Source of the DNA: RGIG6919 sp045531905
Lineage (GTDB): Bacteria > Bacillota > Clostridia > Lachnospirales > Lachnospiraceae
NCBI GenBank assembly: GCA_045531905.1
Contig: JAZSEY010000021.1
Coordinates: 44,956 to 108,955 of the forward strand
Length of the DNA: 64,000 nt
Direction of reading: 5' to 3'
Below, piece by piece: positions 25,067-32,852 of the stretch (position 1 is its first letter; each line of letters starts with the position of its first letter). The position numbers and the translations under genes are program-made. The notes beneath the pieces were generated by a model. The model was not told where the DNA came from. It was given only the letters and a program-made list of their open reading frames with translations, and ran no database searches.

Positions 25067-25106
25067 ATATGATATAGAGGAAATACTAAAGATATGGGGT
25101 GTGGGT

Positions 25107-25799
25107 ATGAATATATTGGTATGTGATGATGACAAAGAAATCGTAGAAGCGATTTCAATATATTTGCAGCAGGAAGGATATACAATTTTTCCTGCCTATA
25201 ACGGAAAAGAAGCCTTAGATATCATTCGGGAGGAGAATATTCAGCTTGCCATTATGGATATTATGATGCCGGTGTTGGATGGCATACATGCAGTAATGGA
25301 GTTGCGTAAGACAAGTAGTATACCGGTGATTATGCTTTCGGCAAAGTCCGAGGATATGGATAAGATATTAGGGTTAAATGTGGGGGCAGATGATTATGTG
25401 ACAAAACCGTTTAACCCTCTAGAACTTACTGCAAGGGTGAAATCCCAGCTTCGGAGATATACAAAGTTTGGAAGCATTTCAGAGGAACAAATAAATGTGA
25501 TTAAAAACGGTGATTTGACTTTGGACGATGAAAAGAAGCAGGTGTTGCTTTTTGATGAACCACTGAAATTGACTCCTACGGAATACAAGATTGTGCGATT
25601 ATTGATGCAGAATCTTGGAACGGTGTTTTCATCCAGTGCAATTTATGAGCGTATCTGGGGAGATGATGCCTATGCTACGGATAATGTGGTTTCCGTGCAC
25701 ATCAAAAGAATTCGCGACAAATTGGAGATAGATACAAAGAATCCAAGATACATTAAGGTAATGTGGGGCGTGGGATATCGCATGGATAAGATTGATTAG
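25107..25799 (+). CDS. OmpR-family response regulator 1
   Basis: 230 residues. Receiver domain with the acidic pocket DDD near residues 7-9, phosphoacceptor D51 in IMDIMMP, and KPF (VTKPFNPLELTARV), then a winged-helix DNA-binding domain (LTPTEYKIVRLLM ... VSVHIKRIRDKL ... VWGVGYR-like end). Start ATG 25107 after GGGGTG. Eight bases of its end overlap the open frame of the kinase gene, and the kinase start lies 19 bases after the stop, so the two form one unit. Confidence 0.93.
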   Translation: MNILVCDDDKEIVEAISIYLQQEGYTIFPAYNGKEALDIIREENIQLAIMDIMMPVLDGIHAVMELRKTSSIPVIMLSAKSEDMDKILGLNVGADDYVTKPFNPLELTARVKSQLRRYTKFGSISEEQINVIKNGDLTLDDEKKQVLLFDEPLKLTPTEYKIVRLLMQNLGTVFSSSAIYERIWGDDAYATDNVVSVHIKRIRDKLEIDTKNPRYIKVMWGVGYRMDKID

Positions 25800-25818
25800 T
25801 AGAAAAGGGTGTGAGTTT

Positions 25819-28224
25819 ATGCATTTGTATTCTAGAACAACAAAATGTCTGTTGATAATACTGATGTTGCTAAGTTTGTGCATGGGTGCTTATTATGGTG
25901 TTCGCATTGCGGTTGCCGTTGATTTGGTTGGAACTGGTGTGTTAAAGGGAGAAGCGATTCCTGCAACCTATGAAAAAACCGAGAGTTTTGTGAAGGATTT
26001 AGCCTATGAAGCGGGTGAGGCCATCTATCAGGAATATCTTGCTACATTACATAATCCGGAATTCTATGAACAATATGTAGCGTTTAAAGTATATACACCC
26101 GATTACACGCAATTACAGAATATGTTATCTTCACCTGATGCCAAAACCTTTCATTGGGTGGAATCTGACCTTTTAGGGGAAGTAAGGATACATGAATATG
26201 ACGATATCATAAGTTATGGCGTGAAGAACAATATTGAGACGAAGTACGTGATTGAGGTGGGTGTAGATGGTAAAATAGCATCCTGGAATGGTTTTTCCAC
26301 AGAATACATTGCTATTTCAAGAGCTTTTCTGATTAAAGCTATAGAGGAATATGGAGTGATTCGTGGCGATGAAATTGTCTATGGAACTGGACAGAATATG
26401 TGGCGGTACAATAAAAGCAAAGATGCATTTTACCGTTCTGAATCTGAAGAAGTGAAAGTGCCAGGAATGGTGTATTATTTGTACGACACCTTGCAGAATG
26501 AAAAGGTAAACGCTACTGTGCTTTTAGAAAAGCCATTCTTTAGCTATGATGAAATCGTTACTTCCGTAATGGAAATGCGCAATCAATCCCAGGCGTTATT
26601 AGATAGAGTAAAGGAACAACGTGCTGCATATAACAATTGGAGTTATCGCGTGAATGTCAGTGGAACTTCTGCCTGGGGAGATAGAAGTTATAGCTACATC
26701 AGGCAGCAACCTGTGTACTGGGTATATGAAGTGAAAACAGGAACAATAGTAACCAGTTTGTCAGACCATTTAAGTGACATGCTTTTAGAAAATTTATTTC
26801 ACAGAAAAGATGTAGTTACGTTAGATAATGGCACTTTGCATGACTCCTTGGAAAACTATATTAAAAAGAATGCGGTTACGATATCCATTGGTTTGGGAAC
26901 CAATTACATATATGAGGATAAATTTAGTGAAAAGTCAAAACAGTATGCATCCTCAAAATTACAGTTAAATGGGGTGGAAAAGGAATTATATGGCTTAATT
27001 GTTTTTTCTGTGATATTTCTCATTTGTCTGATTATGCTGACATTGGTTGTGGGGTATCAAGATAAGACAAGGACACTTACAGAAATGCAGATGTCCTTCT
27101 TTGTTCCTACAGAAGGAATGGTGTTGCTTCCTGCTTTGTTGGCGGTGATACTGTGGATGCTTTCCAAGACGTATGTGTTGCCGATAGATAATACAGACAT
27201 CAGTGTCAGTATCGCCTGCTATGTGTCCATGACTGTGATGGTGTGTGGTGCAATCGCATTTGTGCTTTTGGAATTGGTGTCCAGAGCGCGACACAAATTG
27301 TTTTTAAAGAAGAGTATCATAGCGAAACTGATTGACACATTTATTTGTCTACCGTTTCGTATGATTCGTAGTTTCTGTTCCGGTGCTGTGATGGAAGGTG
27401 TGCGAGAAATGGAAGCTGGTAATCTGGACTATCAGATTGATACGAAAAAACTTTGGGGGCAGAAAAAACAATTGGCAGAAAGTATCAACAATCTGCAAAA
27501 TGGTTTAAAGGTTGCAGTGGAACAGAGTGTGCGGGATGAACGGCTAAAAACAGAGTTGATTACAAATGTGTCTCATGATATTAAAACGCCGTTGACATCT
27601 ATTATTAACTATGTTGACCTATTGAAAAAAGAGACCATGCCAAATGAACAGGCTGAGCATTACTTAGAAGTGTTAGACCAAAAATCACAACGCTTAAAGC
27701 AGTTGATGGAGGATTTGATAGAGGCATCAAAGGCAGCTAGTGGCAATCTCCAGTGTAATCCGGAAAGAATTGATTTGGCAGAATTGCTAAGGCAGACCTT
27801 TGGTGAATTCGAAGATAAATTCTCTAGTCGGAATCTGCAGCTGATAGAGAATTTTCATCAGGAATCGGTTATGGTGATGCTGGATAGTCGTCATACCTTC
27901 CGAGTATTTGAAAATCTTTGTCAGAACGCGTACAAATACGCTATGCCACAGTCAAGAATATATGTGGATTTAGATGTTACTGAAGATGCGGTAACCGTAT
28001 GCATGAAAAATGTTTCGGAGGAGCCGCTCAATATTTCTCCAGAGGAATTGACAGAGCGGTTTGTGAGAGGGGACCAGTCCCGTAATACCAGTGGTTCCGG
28101 TCTCGGTTTGTCCATTGCAAAGAATTTGGTGTTGTTACAAAAGGGAGAGTTTGATATCATATTAGATGGAGATTTATTTAAGGTAAATGTGACCTTCCCA
28201 CTTAGCAACGAGGAGGAAGCGTAA
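25819..28224 (+). CDS. Sensor histidine kinase 1 with large extracellular domain
   Basis: 801 residues. One N-terminal membrane helix, then about 340 residues outside the cell without a recognised sensor fold, then three membrane helices near 391-412, 434-449 and 461-485. The cytoplasmic part has the HisKA box NVSHDIKTPL (H586), N box NLCQNAYKYA (N703) and G box GSGLGLSIAKN (about 759-769). Start ATG 25819 after AAAGGGTGTGAG. Partner of the preceding regulator. The extra membrane helices behind the sensor are unusual; the signal is unknown. Confidence 0.92.
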   Translation: MHLYSRTTKCLLIILMLLSLCMGAYYGVRIAVAVDLVGTGVLKGEAIPATYEKTESFVKDLAYEAGEAIYQEYLATLHNPEFYEQYVAFKVYTPDYTQLQNMLSSPDAKTFHWVESDLLGEVRIHEYDDIISYGVKNNIETKYVIEVGVDGKIASWNGFSTEYIAISRAFLIKAIEEYGVIRGDEIVYGTGQNMWRYNKSKDAFYRSESEEVKVPGMVYYLYDTLQNEKVNATVLLEKPFFSYDEIVTSVMEMRNQSQALLDRVKEQRAAYNNWSYRVNVSGTSAWGDRSYSYIRQQPVYWVYEVKTGTIVTSLSDHLSDMLLENLFHRKDVVTLDNGTLHDSLENYIKKNAVTISIGLGTNYIYEDKFSEKSKQYASSKLQLNGVEKELYGLIVFSVIFLICLIMLTLVVGYQDKTRTLTEMQMSFFVPTEGMVLLPALLAVILWMLSKTYVLPIDNTDISVSIACYVSMTVMVCGAIAFVLLELVSRARHKLFLKKSIIAKLIDTFICLPFRMIRSFCSGAVMEGVREMEAGNLDYQIDTKKLWGQKKQLAESINNLQNGLKVAVEQSVRDERLKTELITNVSHDIKTPLTSIINYVDLLKKETMPNEQAEHYLEVLDQKSQRLKQLMEDLIEASKAASGNLQCNPERIDLAELLRQTFGEFEDKFSSRNLQLIENFHQESVMVMLDSRHTFRVFENLCQNAYKYAMPQSRIYVDLDVTEDAVTVCMKNVSEEPLNISPEELTERFVRGDQSRNTSGSGLGLSIAKNLVLLQKGEFDIILDGDLFKVNVTFPLSNEEEA

Positions 28225-28243
28225 TTCTTTCGGGGGACATATT

Positions 28244-28924
28244 ATGGATAAAATATTACTGGTAGAAGATGACATGCCACTGGCAACTGCCACAGCCTTT
28301 GCCTTGCAGGCGGAAGGCTTTGATGTGGTGCATGCAGAAAGTCTGGCTACAGCAAGAATATATATAGAGCAGGAACAGGTTGCTTTGGTGCTTCTGGATG
28401 TGAACCTGCCGGATGGTGTAGGATATACATTTTGTAAAGAACTGAGAGATGGAGGAAAGACGATACCTGTCATCTTTTTAACCGCACTTGGAGAAGAGGT
28501 AAATGTAGTACAAGGCTTAGATGTGGGTGGCGATGATTATGTCACAAAACCATTTCGGGTCAGAGAGTTGATATCGAGAATTAAGGCGAACCTAAGAAGA
28601 GTGCAAGCGACAGTTGGCACAAGTGAAGTATTGGCGTGTGGACCATTTTCCGCACAATTGAACAAACACATTGTGTTACATCACGGTGTGGATATCCGTT
28701 TAACACCCAGTGAGTTTAGGCTATTTGTGAAACTTATGCAGAATAAGAATTCTGTACTGACAAGAAATCAATTATTGGAAGAACTTTGGGACATTGACGG
28801 AGATTTTATAGACGACAATACATTGTCGGTTTATGTGCGAAGATTGCGAGAAAAACTGGGGGACGACAAAGAGTATATCAGTACCGTTCGCGGTGTGGGA
28901 TATATGTTTGTAGATAAAGATTGA
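28244..28924 (+). CDS. OmpR-family response regulator 2
   Basis: 226 residues: receiver with VEDD and phosphoacceptor D52 in LLDVNLP, TKPFRVRELISRI, then a winged-helix domain (LTPSEFRLFVKLM, LSVYVRRLREKLG, TVRGVGYMF). It begins 19 bases after the first kinase gene. Its stop codon overlaps the start of the second kinase (TGATG). Belongs to the OmpR/BceR-like group often controlling envelope-stress transporters. Confidence 0.93.
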   Translation: MDKILLVEDDMPLATATAFALQAEGFDVVHAESLATARIYIEQEQVALVLLDVNLPDGVGYTFCKELRDGGKTIPVIFLTALGEEVNVVQGLDVGGDDYVTKPFRVRELISRIKANLRRVQATVGTSEVLACGPFSAQLNKHIVLHHGVDIRLTPSEFRLFVKLMQNKNSVLTRNQLLEELWDIDGDFIDDNTLSVYVRRLREKLGDDKEYISTVRGVGYMFVDKD

Positions 28925-30078
28925 TGCATAGCTATGAAGTAAAACGATATTCAATTATATATTGGTGTACAGTGGTTGTGGTGGGCATTGGTCTCGGTTT
29001 TTTGTTACAGTTTGTAATTGATAGATTGGACCGTGCATACATAGCGGAGTTATTTCGCATGGTCAATGACCAGGAAGGCTTAAAAGAAACAGGGTATTTA
29101 ACCTATATGCCCTCTGATTACAATGTGGCAGTCCGAGAGGTGATTGCATCGTTATATGGGATCATGTATGGTTGTCTGATTCTTATTTCCATTTTTGGTT
29201 ATATCATGGGACTTTTTCTTTACAAACTGCCGATTCGCGCCCTGAAAGATGTGGGCATGCGTACAAAGGTGCTATTGGAAAATGATACAGAAGAAGCATT
29301 TTCTTTTGATGTGTATGAAGGTGACATTGGACAATTTTATAGTATATATGGCAAGGTTGTAATGGCTATCAGACAGAGCCGTGAGGACGAGCGAAAAGAG
29401 AAGATGTTTTTGCAGGATCTGATTGCAGATATTTCCCATCAGTTAAAAACGCCATTGGCAACTCTCACTATTTATCAGGATTTGCTAGATAATCCAGATT
29501 TGCCTGATGAACAGAGAACAACCATGTTAAAGGCAATGGGAGAACAGCTCACTAGAATGGAGTGGCTTGTATTGTCTCTCTTGAAGCTTGCCAGATTAGA
29601 GGCAGGTAGTATTCTCTTTGACAAACAGGAATTGCCTATGCTTAGCACCTTGGAACTGGCGGCAAATAATGTAAAGACTTTGAGTGATGCAAAAGGTCAG
29701 AATATTACTATTTCCTGTGATAAGGACATGGTTGTCAATCATGATCCGGAGTGGTTGGCAGAGGCCATCACGAACATTTTGAAAAATGCGACAGAATATG
29801 CACCACAAAATAGTACAATTGAGGTGTGGGCAGAACAGTCTCCGGTTACCACAATGATATATATTAAGGATTATGGTATTGGTATTTCGCCGGAGGATTG
29901 TCATAAAGTGTTTAAGCGATTTTATCGTGCGAAAAGTAAAGTGAATGAAAATAGTATTGGTATTGGTCTGGCTCTATCTAAGAGTATTGTGGAAGGCCAG
30001 GGCGGAGATATTGCAGTGGAAAGTGAGCTTGGAAGTTATACTTGTTTTGTAATCACATTGTATCGGTTTGTAGAATAG
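28924..30078 (+). CDS. Sensor histidine kinase 2
   Basis: 384 residues with membrane helices at about 8-30 and 80-100 and a short extracellular loop, then HisKA box ISHQLKTPL (H172), N box ITNILKNATEYA (N288) and IGIGLALSKSIVEGQGG at the ATP site. The small sensor loop suggests that it senses a membrane-located or transporter-borne signal. Start ATG 28924 inside TGATG of the regulator stop; a TTG one codon earlier is less likely. Confidence 0.93.
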   Translation: MHSYEVKRYSIIYWCTVVVVGIGLGFLLQFVIDRLDRAYIAELFRMVNDQEGLKETGYLTYMPSDYNVAVREVIASLYGIMYGCLILISIFGYIMGLFLYKLPIRALKDVGMRTKVLLENDTEEAFSFDVYEGDIGQFYSIYGKVVMAIRQSREDERKEKMFLQDLIADISHQLKTPLATLTIYQDLLDNPDLPDEQRTTMLKAMGEQLTRMEWLVLSLLKLARLEAGSILFDKQELPMLSTLELAANNVKTLSDAKGQNITISCDKDMVVNHDPEWLAEAITNILKNATEYAPQNSTIEVWAEQSPVTTMIYIKDYGIGISPEDCHKVFKRFYRAKSKVNENSIGIGLALSKSIVEGQGGDIAVESELGSYTCFVITLYRFVE

Positions 30079-30105
30079 AGTAAAGGTAGGAAGGAGCTGA
30101 AGAAT

Positions 30106-32007
30106 ATGAATAATCAAAGAAACTTTGGGAAAAAGGTAATGAGCATTCTGCTTTGTATGACACTTATACTGTCAGGATTTATGGTTCCGGCAAAACAAGT
30201 CAAGGCAGACAATCAGGCTACTCCATATGCAGGGGAGTTGTTATCGGTGTCTACGGCGGATTTTACATTTACAGCCCCTACAAATCTTGTACATACAGGC
30301 TATGAACTTGATATACCGAACGATATGGTAACTGGGAAGGATGGAATGGGTGCGATTACTTATAAGTTCTATCATGAAACGGCACCAGATATAGCGCTTG
30401 ATGCACCTTTGAACGCAGGAACCTATCGGGTGGCAATTGATGTTGCAGCTGGTACGACATATGCAAGTGCAACGGACATTACGTCTGATGATTGGATATT
30501 TACTGTGGGAAAGGCTAATTTTAATTCAACGTATATAATTAGCATTCAGTGCGATGGAGCTAATTGGTATTACGATGGGACAGATAAATCAGAATTCGTC
30601 ATGATAACAACGATGGATGGCATTACAGGTTATGGAGAGGTGACAAAGAGGTTTTATAAAGATGGCGTAGAAACCCCTTTGGTGAATGTAGGAACCTATC
30701 AGGTGGTATTTGATGTGGCAGAAGGAATAAATTATAATGCAGTTACAGGTTTAACATGGCAGTACTGCGAAGTTGTAATTTACAAAGCACCAACTGCTCC
30801 CAATATGCCAGACGCAACAATGGATGTATTATACAGTAAAAAAACGGTAGATGCAGTGACATTGCCAGATGGCTGGGTATGGAGCGAAAATGACAGTGCA
30901 CAAGAATTATCCGTAGGAGAAGTGGTAGAAGCAGCAGCAATCTACAATGGTGCAGATAAGGGTAACTATGTGACAGAAAGTGTTACCATTTCGATTACCC
31001 GTCAGGATTGTGTGCATGAAGAAAGTGAAATTCTATACACTGGTGACGGAGAAAAATCGCCTACCTGTAAAGAGGATGGTATCGGACATACAGAGTGTAT
31101 AAAGTGTCAGGAACTTATGCAGACGCAGGTGAGTGTAGAAGCAAGCGGACATACTGGCGGCACAGCAACATGTAAGAATAAAGCGGAGTGTTCTGTCTGT
31201 CATGAAGCATATGGAGAATTTGATAAAAATAAGCATGTGGGCGAAACGCTGGTGAAGGACGCGAAGGAAGCAACCTGTGCAGTGGAAGGCTATACGGGAG
31301 ATACATGTTGTAAGGATTGTGGTGCAAAGATTGCTTCCGGTACAGTTATTCCAAAGTCTACTGTTCATACTTGGGATGAAGGGGTTGTTACAAAAGAACC
31401 GACTCCATTAGAGAAGGGCGAGAAAACACATACCTGTACAGTTTGTAAGATAACAAGAACTGAAGAAATTGCGGCTCTTGGTGCACCTGATGTTGGTACA
31501 AAGCATGTATCCGATGATGGAAAAGCTACTTATAAAGTAACAAAGTCTGATTTGAAAAAGGGTACAGTTACCTATGTTGCACCGACAAATAAGAAAGCGA
31601 CAGTAGCAACTATCCCGGCAACAGTTCAGATTGATGGAGTGACTTATAAGGTAACTGCGATAGAAAAGAATGCATTCAAGAAGAATAAGAACCTAAAGAC
31701 TGTAACCATTGGAAAGAATGTAAAGACCATTGGCAAAAGTGCATTTGAAGGTTGTAAGAAGGTAACTTCTGTAACCATTGGAAAGAGTGTAGAAAAGATT
31801 GGAGAAAAAGCCTTTTATAGCTGTAGTAAAGTAAAAACACTTACAATTCACTCCACGAAATTAACAACTAAGAAGATTGGGAATAAGGCATTTACAAAGA
31901 CACCAAAGACTATGACAGTGAAAGTACCTAAGAAGAAATTCAAGACTTACAAGTCAATGCTGATCAAAAAAGGTGTAAATAAGAAGGCGAAGTTTAAAAA
32001 GAATTAG
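30106..32007 (+). CDS. Secreted BspA-like protein with Cys-rich repeats
   Basis: 633 residues with a signal peptide (VMSILLCMTLILSGFMVPAK, cleavage near VKA). Two Ig-like or MBG-like segments (AGTYRVAIDVAAGTTY, VGTYQVVFDVAEGINY) are followed by Cys/His pairs (ESEILYTGDGEKSPTC, CSVCHEAYGEFDKNKH, CKDCGAKI, CTVCKIT), a known repeat of clostridial surface proteins, and a BspA-type LRR_5 end (KTVTIGKNVKTIGKSAFEGCKK). It starts 27 bases after kinase 2, so may be controlled by the adjacent two-component system. No cell-wall anchor seen. Paralogous at its C-terminus to the protein at 21174-23468. Confidence 0.85.
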   Translation: MNNQRNFGKKVMSILLCMTLILSGFMVPAKQVKADNQATPYAGELLSVSTADFTFTAPTNLVHTGYELDIPNDMVTGKDGMGAITYKFYHETAPDIALDAPLNAGTYRVAIDVAAGTTYASATDITSDDWIFTVGKANFNSTYIISIQCDGANWYYDGTDKSEFVMITTMDGITGYGEVTKRFYKDGVETPLVNVGTYQVVFDVAEGINYNAVTGLTWQYCEVVIYKAPTAPNMPDATMDVLYSKKTVDAVTLPDGWVWSENDSAQELSVGEVVEAAAIYNGADKGNYVTESVTISITRQDCVHEESEILYTGDGEKSPTCKEDGIGHTECIKCQELMQTQVSVEASGHTGGTATCKNKAECSVCHEAYGEFDKNKHVGETLVKDAKEATCAVEGYTGDTCCKDCGAKIASGTVIPKSTVHTWDEGVVTKEPTPLEKGEKTHTCTVCKITRTEEIAALGAPDVGTKHVSDDGKATYKVTKSDLKKGTVTYVAPTNKKATVATIPATVQIDGVTYKVTAIEKNAFKKNKNLKTVTIGKNVKTIGKSAFEGCKKVTSVTIGKSVEKIGEKAFYSCSKVKTLTIHSTKLTTKKIGNKAFTKTPKTMTVKVPKKKFKTYKSMLIKKGVNKKAKFKKN

Positions 32008-32041
32008 AAATTATATATTTGATGCCTATTTTATGTTGTTG

Positions 32042-32076
32042 AAGGGAATCTTACAAAACTGTAAGGTTCCCTTTCA
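32042..32076 (+). terminator. Terminator-like hairpin
   Basis: A 13-base stem AAGGGAATCTTAC/GTAAGGTTCCCTT (one G-U) with loop AAAACT, followed by TTTCAC. The T run is short. TGTAAGGTT recurs 29 bases later (32091), so this stretch might also hold regulator sites for the transporter operon. Confidence 0.6.
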
Positions 32077-32153
32077 CTATTTTGTAAGGTTGCTTTGTTA
32101 AAGTGTACTCAGTTACAAAAGCATTATCATATTATTTTGAAGGAGAATGAAAT

Positions 32154-32834
32154 ATGGAAATTATTAAAGTAGAAGATTTATGTAAGATTTATGGTGAAGG
32201 CGATAGTGAAGTCAGAGCAAATGATGGTATTAGTTTTTCGGTAGAAAAGGGAGAATTTGTTGCCATTATCGGTAGTTCAGGTTCTGGTAAATCTACATTA
32301 TTACATATGCTTGGTGGTCTGGATAAGCCAACTAGTGGAAAGATTATCATCGATGGCAATGAGGTTGCAGATTATAACGACAATGCACTCTCCATCATGC
32401 GAAGAAGAAAAATTGGATTTGTATTCCAGTCATACAATTTGATTCCAGTTTTAACTGTAAGAGAAAATATCGAAATGCCAATTTTGTTAGATGGACAGAA
32501 GCCGGATAAGGAATATATTGATGAATTATTAGAAATGCTCGGCATTGCTGATAGACAGGAACATTTACCAAATCAGTTGTCTGGTGGTCAGCAGCAGAGA
32601 GTATCTATTGCAAGAGCTTTGGCAAATAAGCCTGCGATTGTCCTTGCAGATGAACCAACTGGTAACTTGGATAAGCAGAACAGTTTAGAGGTTATGGAGC
32701 TTTTGAAGGCATCTGTTAAGAAATATGAGCAGACATTGATTTTGATTACCCATGAGATGAGTGTAGCTAATATGGCAGACCGTATTATTCAAATTTCAGA
32801 CGGTAAGATTGAGAGCGACACGAAGGAATCATAG
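32154..32834 (+). CDS. ABC transporter ATPase (MacB/LolD/BceA type)
   Basis: 226 residues: Walker A GSSGSGKST, Q-loop FQSYNLIPVLTV, signature LSGGQQQRVSIARAL, Walker B VLADEPTGNLD and H-loop ITHEM. The sequence matches the MacB/LolD/BceA class that works with FtsX-fold permeases rather than importers. It pairs with the next gene, 18 bases downstream. Following two two-component systems, a role in peptide-antibiotic detoxification or envelope stress is likely but inferred. Confidence 0.93.
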   Translation: MEIIKVEDLCKIYGEGDSEVRANDGISFSVEKGEFVAIIGSSGSGKSTLLHMLGGLDKPTSGKIIIDGNEVADYNDNALSIMRRRKIGFVFQSYNLIPVLTVRENIEMPILLDGQKPDKEYIDELLEMLGIADRQEHLPNQLSGGQQQRVSIARALANKPAIVLADEPTGNLDKQNSLEVMELLKASVKKYEQTLILITHEMSVANMADRIIQISDGKIESDTKES

Positions 32835-32852
32835 TAAAAAGGGGAATGCGAT

